Positions 1 to 7,285 of a stretch of DNA of 20,641 bases are shown here, piece by piece (position 1 is the first letter of the stretch; each line of letters opens with the position of its first letter). The DNA is taken from the NCBI GenBank assembly GCA_012727835.1, contig JAAYGE010000148.1, positions 1-20,641 of the forward strand, read 5' to 3'. This stretch comes from Bacillota bacterium (GTDB lineage Bacteria; Bacillota_H; UBA994; UBA5500). The notes beneath the pieces were generated by a model. That model was given only the letters and a program-made list of their open reading frames with translations, did not search any database and had not been told where the DNA came from. The translations under genes were made by a program, and so were the position numbers.

Positions 1-2
1 CC

Positions 3-101
3 TTATCTTTGCCATCCACCTGGGGCCTGGAAGCTTTGCTTGCCTTTTTGCTTTTTAGGGATAATATGACAGCTAAATTTGAATATATTCAGCCCCAGTA
101 G
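3..101 (+). CDS. possible 3' end of an upstream gene (partial)
   Basis: The third forward frame is open from the window edge to a TAG at 99-101 and reads as about 32 residues: a hydrophobic stretch (LEALLAFLLF), then a polar tail ending EYIQPQ. It stops about 28 bases before the ddh ribosome binding site, so it could be the last gene before ddh in one transcript. Another frame is also open for 18 codons, so the choice rests on residue composition only. I do not recognise the family. Confidence 0.3.
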   Translation, partial: LSLPSTWGLEALLAFLLFRDNMTAKFEYIQPQ

Positions 102-146
102 CATCTTTATGAACGAGTGGCAAGTAAATGGGAGGTGCATTTGGCG

Positions 147-1055
147 ATGGAAAAGATTCGAGTAGCTATAGTTGGGATGGGCAATGTGGGTAAAGGTGCA
201 TTAGATGCCATCGAAACGGCTGGCGACATGCAGCTGGCGGGAGTAGTGGTTCGGGACCACGCTTTAACTCGCACTCGCGATTTATTGCCTCCGGCCGTAC
301 CGGTAGTTAGCCATATAGACAATTTAGACCGGGTAGATGTGGCTGTTTTGGCCGTTCCTAGCCGCAATGTAAGGTCGGTGGCTCTGCCCCTGTTAGAAAC
401 TGGTATCAGTACAGTAGATAGCTTCGATATCCATGGTCAGGAGCTGTGGCAATTGCGCCAGGACCTGAAGCGGGCGGCCCAACAGGGGGGCGCCAGCGCT
501 ATTGTGGGCGCCGGTTGGGATCCGGGAACCGATTCCATGATCCGTGCTATCTTTGCCCTGCAAGCCCCCCGCGGTATCAGCCATACCAATTTTGGCCCCG
601 GCATGAGCATGGGACATACGGTGGCTGCCAAGAAGGTCCCCGGCGTAAGGGATGCCCTTTCCCTTACACTACCTCTAGGTTATGGACAGCACAAACGGCA
701 GGTTTATGTGGAGCTGGAGCCCGGCTATGAACTGGAGCAGGTGGTCCCTGCCATTCAACAAGACCCCTACTATTGCCACGATGAAACGCAAGTGCTGGCC
801 GTCGACGACGTGCAGTCGCTGATGAATACAAGTCATGGTGTGGTGTTAGAGAGGCGAGGCGTGGCGGGCAAAACGGCTAATCAGTTGTTTCGCTATGAAA
901 GCCGGATAACTAACCCGGCCCTGACGGGACAAATACTGGTTTCTAGTGCCAGGGCAGCCAAACGCCTGCCGCCGGGGGCCTATACCCTGTTGGAAGTGCC
1001 TCTCGCCCATTTTCTACCCGGCAGTTTACAGACTATTATTGAACAGTATGTATAG
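147..1055 (+). CDS. ddh: meso-diaminopimelate dehydrogenase
   Basis: Cytoplasmic enzyme of the one-step dehydrogenase branch of lysine synthesis: reductive amination of tetrahydrodipicolinate with ammonia and NADPH to meso-diaminopimelate, used for lysine and peptidoglycan. The 302-residue product has an N-terminal Rossmann motif GMGNVG (residues 10-15), the family motif GWDPGTDSMIR (about 123-133) and GPGMSMGH (about 150-157). These are characteristic of Ddh and distinguish it from other short dehydrogenases. The open frame reaches back to a GTG at 117, but GGGAGGTG at 130-137 is well placed for the ATG at 147, so I use that start. The length is slightly below the usual 320 or so residues. 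dapB follows after 33 bases, and the two enzymes catalyse consecutive steps, which supports the call. Identity is confident; regulation is not visible. Confidence 0.95.
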   Translation: MEKIRVAIVGMGNVGKGALDAIETAGDMQLAGVVVRDHALTRTRDLLPPAVPVVSHIDNLDRVDVAVLAVPSRNVRSVALPLLETGISTVDSFDIHGQELWQLRQDLKRAAQQGGASAIVGAGWDPGTDSMIRAIFALQAPRGISHTNFGPGMSMGHTVAAKKVPGVRDALSLTLPLGYGQHKRQVYVELEPGYELEQVVPAIQQDPYYCHDETQVLAVDDVQSLMNTSHGVVLERRGVAGKTANQLFRYESRITNPALTGQILVSSARAAKRLPPGAYTLLEVPLAHFLPGSLQTIIEQYV

Positions 1056-1088
1056 ATACCAAACAGATTCTCACTAGGAGGATGATCG

Positions 1089-1796
1089 ATGCGAGTAATT
1101 GTATGGGGGGCCAGCGGCCACATGGGGCGCCTAGTCTGCCAAGTGGTGCAAGAGCGGGGGCACCAGCTAGTGGGCCGAGTATCAAGAGCCATACGGGAGC
1201 TGGCCCCCGCCGATGTGATCATCGACTTTTCCCTAGCCGCATGTACTCCTTCCCTACTGAATTACGCCTTGCAGCAGAAATTGCCGGTGGTGATTGCCAC
1301 CACTGGACATACGGCGGAACAGCAGGCCCAAATAGAGCAGGCTGCTAAGACCGTTCCGGTGTTGCAGGCGGTCAACTTTTCAGTGGGGCTGAACTTGTTG
1401 CTTACTTTAGTAGAGACTGCAGCCCGGGTCTTGGTTGATAGCGACATTGAGATTGTGGAGGTCCATCACCGGCACAAACAAGACGCCCCTTCCGGCAGCG
1501 CCAAAGAACTACTAGCCGTCTTGCAACGGGCCTTAGGTCATGGACAACCGGTGTATGGGCGTCACGGGGTGGCTCCCCGCCAGCAGCATGAGATTGGAGT
1601 CCATGCAGTACGCGGCGGCAACATTATGGGGAAACATCAAGTCCAATTCTTCACCGATTCGGAAACATTGACCCTAACCCACACAGTCCACGATCGGCGC
1701 GTTTATGCAGAAGGTGCCGTAAAAGCCGCCGAATTTCTTTACCAGCAGCCGGCTGGCTATTATACTATAAAAGATCTGTTGGAAACTCGGCGGTGA
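1089..1796 (+). CDS. dapB: 4-hydroxy-tetrahydrodipicolinate reductase
   Basis: DapB reduces 4-hydroxy-tetrahydrodipicolinate, the DapA product, to tetrahydrodipicolinate with NAD(P)H. That product is the substrate of Ddh encoded just upstream. The 235-residue protein has the nucleotide-binding motif GASGHMG (residues 7-13), the catalytic segment EVHHRHKQDAPSGSA with paired His126/His127 and Lys130, and a C-terminal segment (RGG, GKHQVQF, H..HDRRVYAEGA) typical of the family's substrate-binding and tetramerisation domain. It is about 30 residues shorter than the E. coli type, as in many thermophile and Bacillota versions. AGGAGG at 1077-1082 supports the ATG at 1089. It is probably cotranscribed with ddh. 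No dapA, dapF or lysA is present in the window. Confidence 0.96.
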   Translation: MRVIVWGASGHMGRLVCQVVQERGHQLVGRVSRAIRELAPADVIIDFSLAACTPSLLNYALQQKLPVVIATTGHTAEQQAQIEQAAKTVPVLQAVNFSVGLNLLLTLVETAARVLVDSDIEIVEVHHRHKQDAPSGSAKELLAVLQRALGHGQPVYGRHGVAPRQQHEIGVHAVRGGNIMGKHQVQFFTDSETLTLTHTVHDRRVYAEGAVKAAEFLYQQPAGYYTIKDLLETRR

Positions 1797-1802
1797 AACA
1801 AG

Positions 1803-1856
1803 GGGACGGTTCCAGCTAGCCACCTCCCTAGACCAATGGCCAACTAGAACCGTCCC
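1803..1856. terminator. imperfect hairpin of GGGACGGTTC type after dapB
   Basis: GGGACGGTTC at 1803-1812 is the exact reverse complement of GAACCGTCCC at 1847-1856. The pairing continues inward to about 20 positions with three mismatches, leaving a 14-base loop. It lies between the convergent dapB and DUF3795 genes, seven bases after the dapB stop. No T-run follows on either strand, so it is a poor intrinsic terminator. A GGGGACGGTTC...GAACCGTCCCC hairpin is, as I recall, a dispersed element in several Bacillota genomes. It may therefore be a repeat copy that also shields the 3' ends. Confidence 0.6.
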
Positions 1857-1871
1857 GATGTATAGCCAGCC

Positions 1872-2150
1872 CTAATTCTGCCGCAGTCGTCTTACCCGCT
1901 CTTGGATGTTTTCTTGATGTTGCTCATCACTAAGGGGAGGATCTTTCAGGTCGTACCACATCTTACAGGGCAGTTCTTGGCAGTGGCCGCAATGGGCATA
2001 GTTCTTCGTCACCGAACAGCGATACAGTTCACACTGCTCTATCCCTACTTCCCGGGTCCAAAAGGGCTTCCCGTCTACCGCATTGCATCCACTACAATCC
2101 TGGGAATAGGCGTAACACGCGCTACAATCTAACCCGCATCTGGCAAGCAT
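1872..2150 (-). CDS. DUF3795 cysteine-rich protein
   Basis: A 92-residue cytoplasmic protein with ten cysteines in the arrangement of the DUF3795 family: C5, C9, C12, C19 and C22, then W31, C40, C45, and a HCGHCQELPC motif (C54, C57, C62). This suggests one or two structural zinc sites, but no biochemical role is established for the family. Translation starts at an ATG with AGGAGGG seven to eight bases upstream on the minus strand. It is convergent with dapB and divergent from the exporter operon, so it is probably a single-gene transcript. Family assignment is confident; function is unknown. Confidence 0.88.
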   Translation of the reverse strand: MLARCGLDCSACYAYSQDCSGCNAVDGKPFWTREVGIEQCELYRCSVTKNYAHCGHCQELPCKMWYDLKDPPLSDEQHQENIQERVRRLRQN

Positions 2151-2213
2151 GATATCCCTCCTAACCGTATATTTCTGCTATGAAATTCGCTCCCAAAAAT
2201 TCCGATACCTTCC

Positions 2214-2242
2214 TTGAAAAATGAGTTGGGCGAACTTAAAAT
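2214..2242 (+). promoter_or_regulatory. sigma-A-type promoter for the ABC exporter operon
   Basis: TTGAAA (2214-2219), a 17-base spacer and TAAAAT (2237-2242) match the vegetative consensus at five of six positions in each box. Transcription would start near 2249 and give an approximately 85-base leader, containing the hairpin at 2262-2293, before the first permease start at 2335. Confidence 0.65.
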
Positions 2243-2261
2243 ATGTTAAGATTAATTTAAG

Positions 2262-2296
2262 GCCCCGCTGAACCGATTTTCGGCGAGCGGGGCTTT
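2262..2296 (+). terminator. leader hairpin / possible attenuator
   Basis: GCCCCGCT (2262-2269) pairs with AGCGGGGC (2286-2293), with an inner CCG/CGG helix, followed by only three T residues. It lies about 20 bases after the predicted -10 box and 40 bases before the permease start. It would therefore be in the exporter leader, either as an attenuator or as a 5' stabilising stem. The A/T-rich flank on its left would also allow weak termination in the minus direction. Confidence 0.5.
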
Positions 2297-2334
2297 CCCT
2301 GTCCTAAACGGCGCTTTGAGGGGAGGAATCGGGC

Positions 2335-3111
2335 TTGCACGCCTACTGGCTGCTAATGAGTAAAACCTATCGGCGTAATCTACAGTACCGGGTGGCCCAT
2401 CTGATAGACATGGTGGGCAGTGCCCTTTTTGGTTATATAAATATTTACATTTGGCTGGCCGCCGCTGCGCCTCTGGGTAGCGTGGGCGCTTATGGGGTGG
2501 ATCAACTGGTGCTCTGGGCCGCCTTCGGGCAAGTCATGTATAACTTTGTCAGCTGGCCGAGCGGATTGAACATTCAGCTGGCAGTGCGTACTGGCGATAT
2601 CAGTCTAGAGTTACTGCGGCCTACCGACTTCTTCAGTTACGTGATCAGTCGTCAAAGTGGCGAGCATTTGTATAAGCTGGTCTTTCGGTCCTTGCCCCTC
2701 TATCTACTCTATGGACTCACCGTTGGCTACCATATTCCCGAGCCTTCATCGCTACTTCTGTTGCTGCCCAGCCTGGCCTTAGCTCTCTATGTGGCCCTCT
2801 GCCTTGGTTATCTGGAAGGTTTAGCCAGTTTCTGGACTACCGATATTCGCTGGATTACCTATTTCAACTTGGCTCTTTTCACTGCCGCCTCGGGCATACA
2901 GGTGCCAGTGGATCTGCTTCCCGGTGTACTGGGGCGTATCCTGCCTTACGCGCCTTGGGCGGCTCTGGCCCACTATCCCAATAGGATTTATCTAGGGCTG
3001 CAGGGCTGGGATGCATTGGTAACTCCCGCCCTTTGGACGGTCTTGTTGACTATAGTCTGCCGCGGCTTAACCCAGCTTGCGCGGCGCCACCTGGAGGTGC
3101 AAGGCGGATGA
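2335..3111 (+). CDS. ABC-2 type exporter permease, first subunit
   Basis: A 258-residue integral membrane protein with about six hydrophobic segments (roughly residues 24-44, 59-78, 112-132, 138-162, 178-200 and 228-248). The first is preceded by a positively charged N-terminus (SKTYRRNLQYR). Order, length and sequence character fit the permease type of uncharacterised ABC-2 exporters whose operons encode two non-identical permeases and a NatA-like ATPase (COG4586/4587/3694 group). The substrate is unknown. The start is a TTG at 2335, because GGGAGG at 2321-2326 lies eight bases upstream; the next ATG, seven codons on, has no site. The stop overlaps the next gene's start as ATGA, indicating translational coupling. 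Confidence 0.85.
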   Translation: MHAYWLLMSKTYRRNLQYRVAHLIDMVGSALFGYINIYIWLAAAAPLGSVGAYGVDQLVLWAAFGQVMYNFVSWPSGLNIQLAVRTGDISLELLRPTDFFSYVISRQSGEHLYKLVFRSLPLYLLYGLTVGYHIPEPSSLLLLLPSLALALYVALCLGYLEGLASFWTTDIRWITYFNLALFTAASGIQVPVDLLPGVLGRILPYAPWAALAHYPNRIYLGLQGWDALVTPALWTVLLTIVCRGLTQLARRHLEVQGG

Positions 3112-3899
3112 TAAATGGCATAAGACTTTATTGGCGCTTGCTGGCAGCCAGCTGGCAAACGGTGTTACAATACAAGTTCAGCTTTTTTGTCTCCCTCTTT
3201 TTTCAGTGCTGGATCACCGTAACCGACTTTCTAGTAGTCATCACAATCATCTACAACGCCCGCAGTGTGGGCGGGTGGAGTTTACCACAAATTGGGGTCA
3301 TTTATGGCGTAGTGGGTATCAGTTCGGCCCTATTCCGCACCTTTGGGTGTGAACTACATAGGTTCCAGGAATATATTATCCGCGGTGGGTACGATGGTAT
3401 CTTGCTCCGGCCTTTGCCCAGTTTACTGGTATTGCTCGGCAGACGCATTGAATTTTTTCGTCTGGGCGGAGTAGTCCAGGGGGCCGCGGCCCTGCTGGTG
3501 TCCCTGCATTACTTGGGTGGCCCCGGGGCCCTTGGTTGGCGCTATTTTTATCTTCTCTCATTACCTTTGTCGGGCACTCTGATTATCTTCGGTATCAGTG
3601 TGGCCATAGCCGCCTGTGCTTTCTGGTTTGGTCGGGTACGGGATATACAGACACTAGCATTCTATGGTGCCAACTATGCTGCTTCCTATCCCGCCAGTAT
3701 TTATCCCCCATGGATGCGTGCCCTGCTGACCGTTATACCCGTTACCTTTGTCGGCTACATACCGGCCCAGTTTGCTCTAGGGCTAGGTGGCTCCTCCTGG
3801 TATTTGTTACTCCCCTGGCTCGTAATAGTAGTCACATGGGTGGTAGCTCTTCTGTTGTGGCGGGCCGGAGAAAAGGCCTATCAAAGTAGAGGAAGTTAG
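3108..3899 (+). CDS. ABC-2 type exporter permease, second subunit
   Basis: A 263-residue polytopic membrane protein, the second permease of the exporter. A charged N-terminus is followed by about six hydrophobic segments. The cytoplasmic stretch IIRGGYDGILLRPLPSLLVLL is typical of this permease family (compare ISLELLRP in the first subunit). The open frame extends upstream to 3033, but the ATG at 3108 overlaps the previous stop (ATGA) and has GGAGGTG at 3093-3099, so the shorter form is correct. It would pair with the first permease as a heterodimer driven by the ATPase encoded nine bases downstream. That ATPase gene is disrupted, so the complex may not be functional as sequenced. Confidence 0.87.
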   Translation: MINGIRLYWRLLAASWQTVLQYKFSFFVSLFFQCWITVTDFLVVITIIYNARSVGGWSLPQIGVIYGVVGISSALFRTFGCELHRFQEYIIRGGYDGILLRPLPSLLVLLGRRIEFFRLGGVVQGAAALLVSLHYLGGPGALGWRYFYLLSLPLSGTLIIFGISVAIAACAFWFGRVRDIQTLAFYGANYAASYPASIYPPWMRALLTVIPVTFVGYIPAQFALGLGGSSWYLLLPWLVIVVTWVVALLLWRAGEKAYQSRGS

Positions 3900-3908
3900 G
3901 AGGATTTC

Positions 3909-4869
3909 ATGATTACAGTTGAAAACCTCAAGAAAGAATTCTTCGTACCCGAGATTCTGCCGGGGCCTTTTTGCACCATCCGCTGCCTGCTCAGCCGCAA
4001 AGGCAGAATGGTCACCGCCGTCTATGACATCAGTTTTCAGATAGCTCCCGGCGAGTTTGTCGGCTACATCGGCCCCAATGGGGCAGGCAAATCGACCACG
4101 ATTAAGATGCTAACCGGCATCTTGCACCCCACAGCCGGGTCGGTCCACGTATTGGGCCTTAGTCCTCAACGAGAGCGCCGGCAAGTAGTCGCCAGATCGG
4201 TGTGGTTTTTGGGCAACGTAGCCAACTGTGGTGGGACTTGCCCCTGCAAGAATCCTTCGAGCTCCTGGCGGCCATGTATCAAGTACCAAAGGAACGCTAC
4301 AAGAAGATGCTAGGCACCTTGATGAGCTGCTGCAGCTTAGTCAATTCTGGCAAACGCCGGTGCGTAAACTGTCACTAGGGCAGCGCATGCGGGGTGAGAT
4401 TGCAGCTGCTCTTTTGCATGAGCCGAAGATCCTCTTTCTTGATGAACCCACCATTGGCCTGGACGTGGTGGCTAAACAGGCGATGCGAGAGTTTCTGCTG
4501 GAGGTCAATAGACAAGGCATTACGGTGTTACTAACCACCCACGATCTGCGTGATATAGAAGAACTATGCCAACGGGTAATAGTGATTAACCATGGCAAGA
4601 TTCTTCTCGATGGTAGTATTGAGCACCTTTACTCGCAAATAGGTGCGGAAAGTACGCTTATCGTTGATTTCAACGGACCAACCGCCGGCAGTAGGCTAGT
4701 CAATGGGCTGAAAATCACTTGGCAGAGCGATACTCGTGCCCTGGTCAAGTTTGATCGTTCCCACCATACTCCTAATGACCTGCTGCGTCTCATGGCGGAG
4801 CTTGGTGAAATCCGTGATTTACACATTGTTGAGCCGGACATAGAAAGCGCGGTGGCTAAGCTCTTCTAA
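3909..4869 (+). pseudogene. ABC exporter ATP-binding subunit, disrupted by two frameshifts
   Basis: Reading three successive frames gives one full-length NatA-like ATPase of about 320 residues. 3909 to about 4196 encodes the N-terminus with Walker A GPNGAGKST. About 4199-4321, shifted by one missing base, encodes the Q-loop region (VVFGQRSQLWWDLPLQESFELL). From about 4321 to 4869, after a second missing base, it encodes the signature LSLGQ, Walker B ILFLDEPTIGLD, the H-loop TTHD and a C-terminal extension typical of this family. Both sites are one-base losses (near 4197 as AGA-TC, near 4321 as TTG-AT), neither in a homopolymer. All catalytic motifs and the AGGAGG-preceded ATG are intact. Either this is a recent pseudogene or the assembly carries two errors. 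It is the last gene of the exporter operon. Confidence 0.88.
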
Positions 4870-4884
4870 ACAGGCTGGGCGGAT

Positions 4885-5040
4885 TCATCGCTGGAGAATG
4901 CGTATCAGTGCCTGCCGTTCCTTTGGAACATCTTCCGCCAAGCGGGCAACGGCTACTGGTCGCATCCACTGCTCCACCTGACGACGAGGCCAGCCGATCA
5001 AGCGCAAGTAATGGTTCATAGCTTTCTGCAACCCTAACAC
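4885..5040 (-). pseudogene. short ORF, possible gene remnant
   Basis: The minus strand is open for 44 codons from an ATG at 5019, or 51 from a GTG at 5040, to a TGA at 4885-4887. The reading is protein-like, with a WPRRQVEQWMRPVAVARLAE segment. To me this faintly resembles the C-terminus of aminoglycoside phosphotransferase-like kinases, but that is an impression only. No ribosome binding site precedes either start, and the GTG end runs into the leader of the phosphatase gene on the other strand. A C-terminal remnant or a chance ORF are both possible. Confidence 0.25.
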
Positions 5041-5067
5041 CGCTATAAGTTTAAAAGGAGTGAGAAA

Positions 5068-5664
5068 ATGAAATTACTTGTTATTCGCCACGGTGAATCG
5101 GAAGCCGATCTGTTAAAGGTGCATGAAGGTAGAGCTGATTTTGCCCTAACAGAAGCAGGGCAACGACAGGCGGCAGCTATGGCTAAGTGGGTGGCCCAAC
5201 ACTACCCGGTGGACAAAATCTATGCCAGCACCCTCATTCGGGCCCAGCAAACGGCTAAAGCCTTGGCAGCTACCACCAACGCGCCCCTCATCGATGAGCC
5301 GGGCCTGCGCGAGCATGATAACGGCTTACTGGCCGGTTTACCCTTCGAAGAAGCGGCAGCCAAATATCCGCCAATTCCCAATCGCCCTCCGCATCTAGCC
5401 CCTTACGAAATGGAATCGGAAATCGATTTCCGCTGTCGGGTGGAAAAGGCACTCTCTAAAATCATTCATGAAAATACCCTGGAGAGCACCATAGCCCTTG
5501 TTTGCCACGGCGGCACTATTAAAATGCTCTATCAGGCTTTTCTGGGGCTACCCATAGCTTCCGATGTGGTTTTTGCCACCGGTGATACAGGCATTCATCT
5601 GTGGGAGTATGAGCCGGGCAAACGCCGTATTCTTTTCGCCAACCGTACCGCCCACCTAGATTAG
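5068..5664 (+). CDS. histidine phosphatase family protein (phosphoglycerate mutase-like)
   Basis: A 198-residue cytoplasmic member of the histidine phosphatase superfamily, whose active-site histidine becomes transiently phosphorylated. The catalytic motif RHGE (residues 7-10, nucleophile His8), Arg58 in the STLIRAQQTA motif, the acid Glu82 and the second histidine His147 in LVCHGG are all present, so it should be active. The lack of cofactor-dependent mutase insertions and the length favour a broad-specificity phosphatase (as in CobC or PhoE-type proteins) over a glycolytic mutase. The substrate cannot be told. AGGAG about 10 bases upstream supports the ATG. The PH-domain gene follows after 13 bases and is probably cotranscribed. 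Confidence 0.9.
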   Translation: MKLLVIRHGESEADLLKVHEGRADFALTEAGQRQAAAMAKWVAQHYPVDKIYASTLIRAQQTAKALAATTNAPLIDEPGLREHDNGLLAGLPFEEAAAKYPPIPNRPPHLAPYEMESEIDFRCRVEKALSKIIHENTLESTIALVCHGGTIKMLYQAFLGLPIASDVVFATGDTGIHLWEYEPGKRRILFANRTAHLD

Positions 5665-5677
5665 GAGGAAAAAGACT

Positions 5678-6115
5678 ATGCCCGAACAGGATTATCCCCG
5701 TTGGTTAAAGGCTATAATTTTGTTCATGCTGATTCCTATCGGCATACTCGCCTACGTGGCTATAGCCGGTGACATGGACCTCACCTATGAGATCACCGAT
5801 GCAGGAGTGCAGATAAAACATGGCGGAGCCATGATAATCATCCCGGGCGAGAATCGAACTATCCCCTTCGAAGAGATAGAAGAAATAGAGCTACGAGAGC
5901 GCATCCCCAAGATGCGTAAAATCTTTGGCAAAGACGGTATTCGCACCTGGATAGGCGACTTCCGCTCCGATGAATACGGGCGGGTGAAAGCTTATGTCCT
6001 TAATACCCGTTGGCCGGCCGTGATTATAAAGACTGCGAACCAGATCTTCGTTCTCACTCCGGAAAACGCAGCCGCATTCGTGCAACAGGTGCAGGCTCGG
6101 CTGACCGGGAACTAA
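5678..6115 (+). CDS. membrane-anchored bacterial PH-domain protein
   Basis: A 145-residue protein with one N-terminal membrane segment (about residues 10-30) and a beta-rich domain resembling bacterial PH domains of the bPH_5 type: a YEITDAGVQIK strand, the IPFEEIEEIEL turn, VIIKT and the closing helix with LTPENAAAFVQQVQ. No catalytic residues are seen; such proteins are thought to be membrane-associated scaffolds of unknown role. GGAGG at 5664-5668 overlaps the preceding stop, implying coupling with the histidine phosphatase. A paralogue lies at 15378-15788. Confidence 0.8.
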   Translation: MPEQDYPRWLKAIILFMLIPIGILAYVAIAGDMDLTYEITDAGVQIKHGGAMIIIPGENRTIPFEEIEEIELRERIPKMRKIFGKDGIRTWIGDFRSDEYGRVKAYVLNTRWPAVIIKTANQIFVLTPENAAAFVQQVQARLTGN

Positions 6116-6116
6116 G

Positions 6117-6154
6117 AATGGGGCCGTTCGCAAGACTTCTGCGACAGCCCCATT
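6117..6154. terminator. hairpin between convergent genes
   Basis: AATGGGGC (6117-6124) pairs with GCCCCATT (6147-6154), and TCGCA (6128-6132) with TGCGA (6140-6144). It starts directly after the PH-domain gene and lies 25 bases from the end of the opposing aminotransferase gene, so it can serve both. No strong T-run follows on either strand. Its GGGGCCGT...ACAGCCCC pattern recurs at 16779-16819. Confidence 0.65.
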
Positions 6155-6178
6155 GATAAATACCCCTTGCCCCGGGCC

Positions 6179-7195
6179 CTAATTTTGAAGATGTTTTTGC
6201 AGGGCGGCTAACAGTCGGTCATTTTCCTGAGGCAAACCTACAGAGATGCGCAAGCAGTGGGGCATCTCCTCTCCCTCGAGCCGTACGTAGATCCCCGTCT
6301 GGCGCAACTCTTGCCAGAGGGGCTCGGCGGCGCAGGGGAGCTTTACTAAGAGGAAGTTGGTCTCCGATGGATAGACCGTCACACCTGGCAAACGGGCTAA
6401 CCGGGCAGCCAGGCGCTCCCTTTCCGCCACAATAGCCGGCACCCGAGCCAGCAGCTGCTGCTCATGCCACAAGGCCACGCACCCCAAAGTAGCGGTAAGG
6501 GCATTTAGGTTGTAGGTCGGACGTACCCGATTTACGGCCTTCACTAATTCCGGATTGGCCACCAAATAGCCTAAACGAATGCCGGCCAAACCATAGGTTT
6601 TAGAGAAGGTGCGCAGCACAATGAGTCGCTGATACCTGTTCACATCCTCTATCATCGTCTCCTCGGTAAAGCCGAAATAGGCCTCGTCTACCACTACCGT
6701 CAGTTTAGTCTCTTCCAGCAGGCGCAGCACATCTTCCCGTGGGAATACATTGCCGGTGGGGTTGTTGGGGCGGCAAACAACGATTAAGCCTTCTTCTTGC
6801 CCCACTTGCTCCAGTATCAGTGGGATATCTAACTGCCACGATTCCTTTACCAAGGGCAATTCCAAAATCGATAGGCCTAGGTTGTTGGCCATCTGTTTAT
6901 AAACGAAGAAGGTGGGTGTGGGCAAAATTACCCGTCCCTTTTGCCCGAGAGCAACCAATAGAAGTAAAATTATTTCTTCCAAGCCGTTACCGGCCAGTAG
7001 CATCTCCTGTGGTACGCCCAGATGCTCCGACAGGACCTGATAGAAATTTTTCATGGCCCGATCGGGGTAACGATTTAGTTCCAAGGTGGTAAATTGCTCC
7101 TGTATCTCTTGCCAAATATGATCGGGAAACCCATAGGGATTCTCATTGGCGTGTAGCCGGGTGGGCTGGGCTACAGACGAATTTGAGCTTGCCAA
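6179..7195 (-). CDS. hisC: histidinol-phosphate aminotransferase family protein
   Basis: A PLP-dependent class I/II aminotransferase of 338 residues. The motifs fit HisC: HANENPYG near the N-terminus, NNPTG (144-148), DEAYFGF (170-176) and FSKTYGLAGIRLGY with the PLP-binding Lys199, ending with RISVGLPQEND. The expected reaction is imidazole-acetol phosphate plus glutamate to histidinol phosphate in the cytoplasm. Stand-alone HisC-like enzymes can also transaminate aromatic amino acids or act in cobalamin side-chain synthesis. No other his gene is here, so the physiological substrate is uncertain. The start is a TTG, with AGGAGGGAG a few bases upstream on the minus strand; no ATG lies nearby. 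Confidence 0.9.
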   Translation of the reverse strand: MASSNSSVAQPTRLHANENPYGFPDHIWQEIQEQFTTLELNRYPDRAMKNFYQVLSEHLGVPQEMLLAGNGLEEIILLLLVALGQKGRVILPTPTFFVYKQMANNLGLSILELPLVKESWQLDIPLILEQVGQEEGLIVVCRPNNPTGNVFPREDVLRLLEETKLTVVVDEAYFGFTEETMIEDVNRYQRLIVLRTFSKTYGLAGIRLGYLVANPELVKAVNRVRPTYNLNALTATLGCVALWHEQQLLARVPAIVAERERLAARLARLPGVTVYPSETNFLLVKLPCAAEPLWQELRQTGIYVRLEGEEMPHCLRISVGLPQENDRLLAALQKHLQN

Positions 7196-7247
7196 ACTAC
7201 TCCCTCCTTGTATGCCCCTCGCCTTAATGGTCTGGGCACATTTTTGA

Positions 7248-7256
7248 TGCTATACT
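7248..7256 (+). promoter_or_regulatory. extended -10 promoter element
   Basis: TG-C-TATACT matches an extended -10 element and lies about 30 bases before the lipoprotein start at 7286. No good -35 box is visible at the right distance. Confidence 0.4.
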
Positions 7257-7285
7257 GGAAAAGAATAAGTCCCGGAGGTGTAAAT

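Noticed and set aside
81..90. Perfect palindrome GAATATATTC upstream of ddh
   Set aside because: A 10-base A/T-rich palindrome inside a possible upstream reading frame, with no promoter around it, is likely by chance.
446..730. 94-codon plus-strand ORF inside ddh
   Set aside because: A shadow frame of a clearly conserved gene; no start signal and no recognisable motif.
3909..4869. Programmed frameshifting in the exporter ATPase
   Set aside because: No slippery heptamer is present at either site, and two shifts of the same kind within 125 bases would be unprecedented for this family; mutation or assembly error is simpler.
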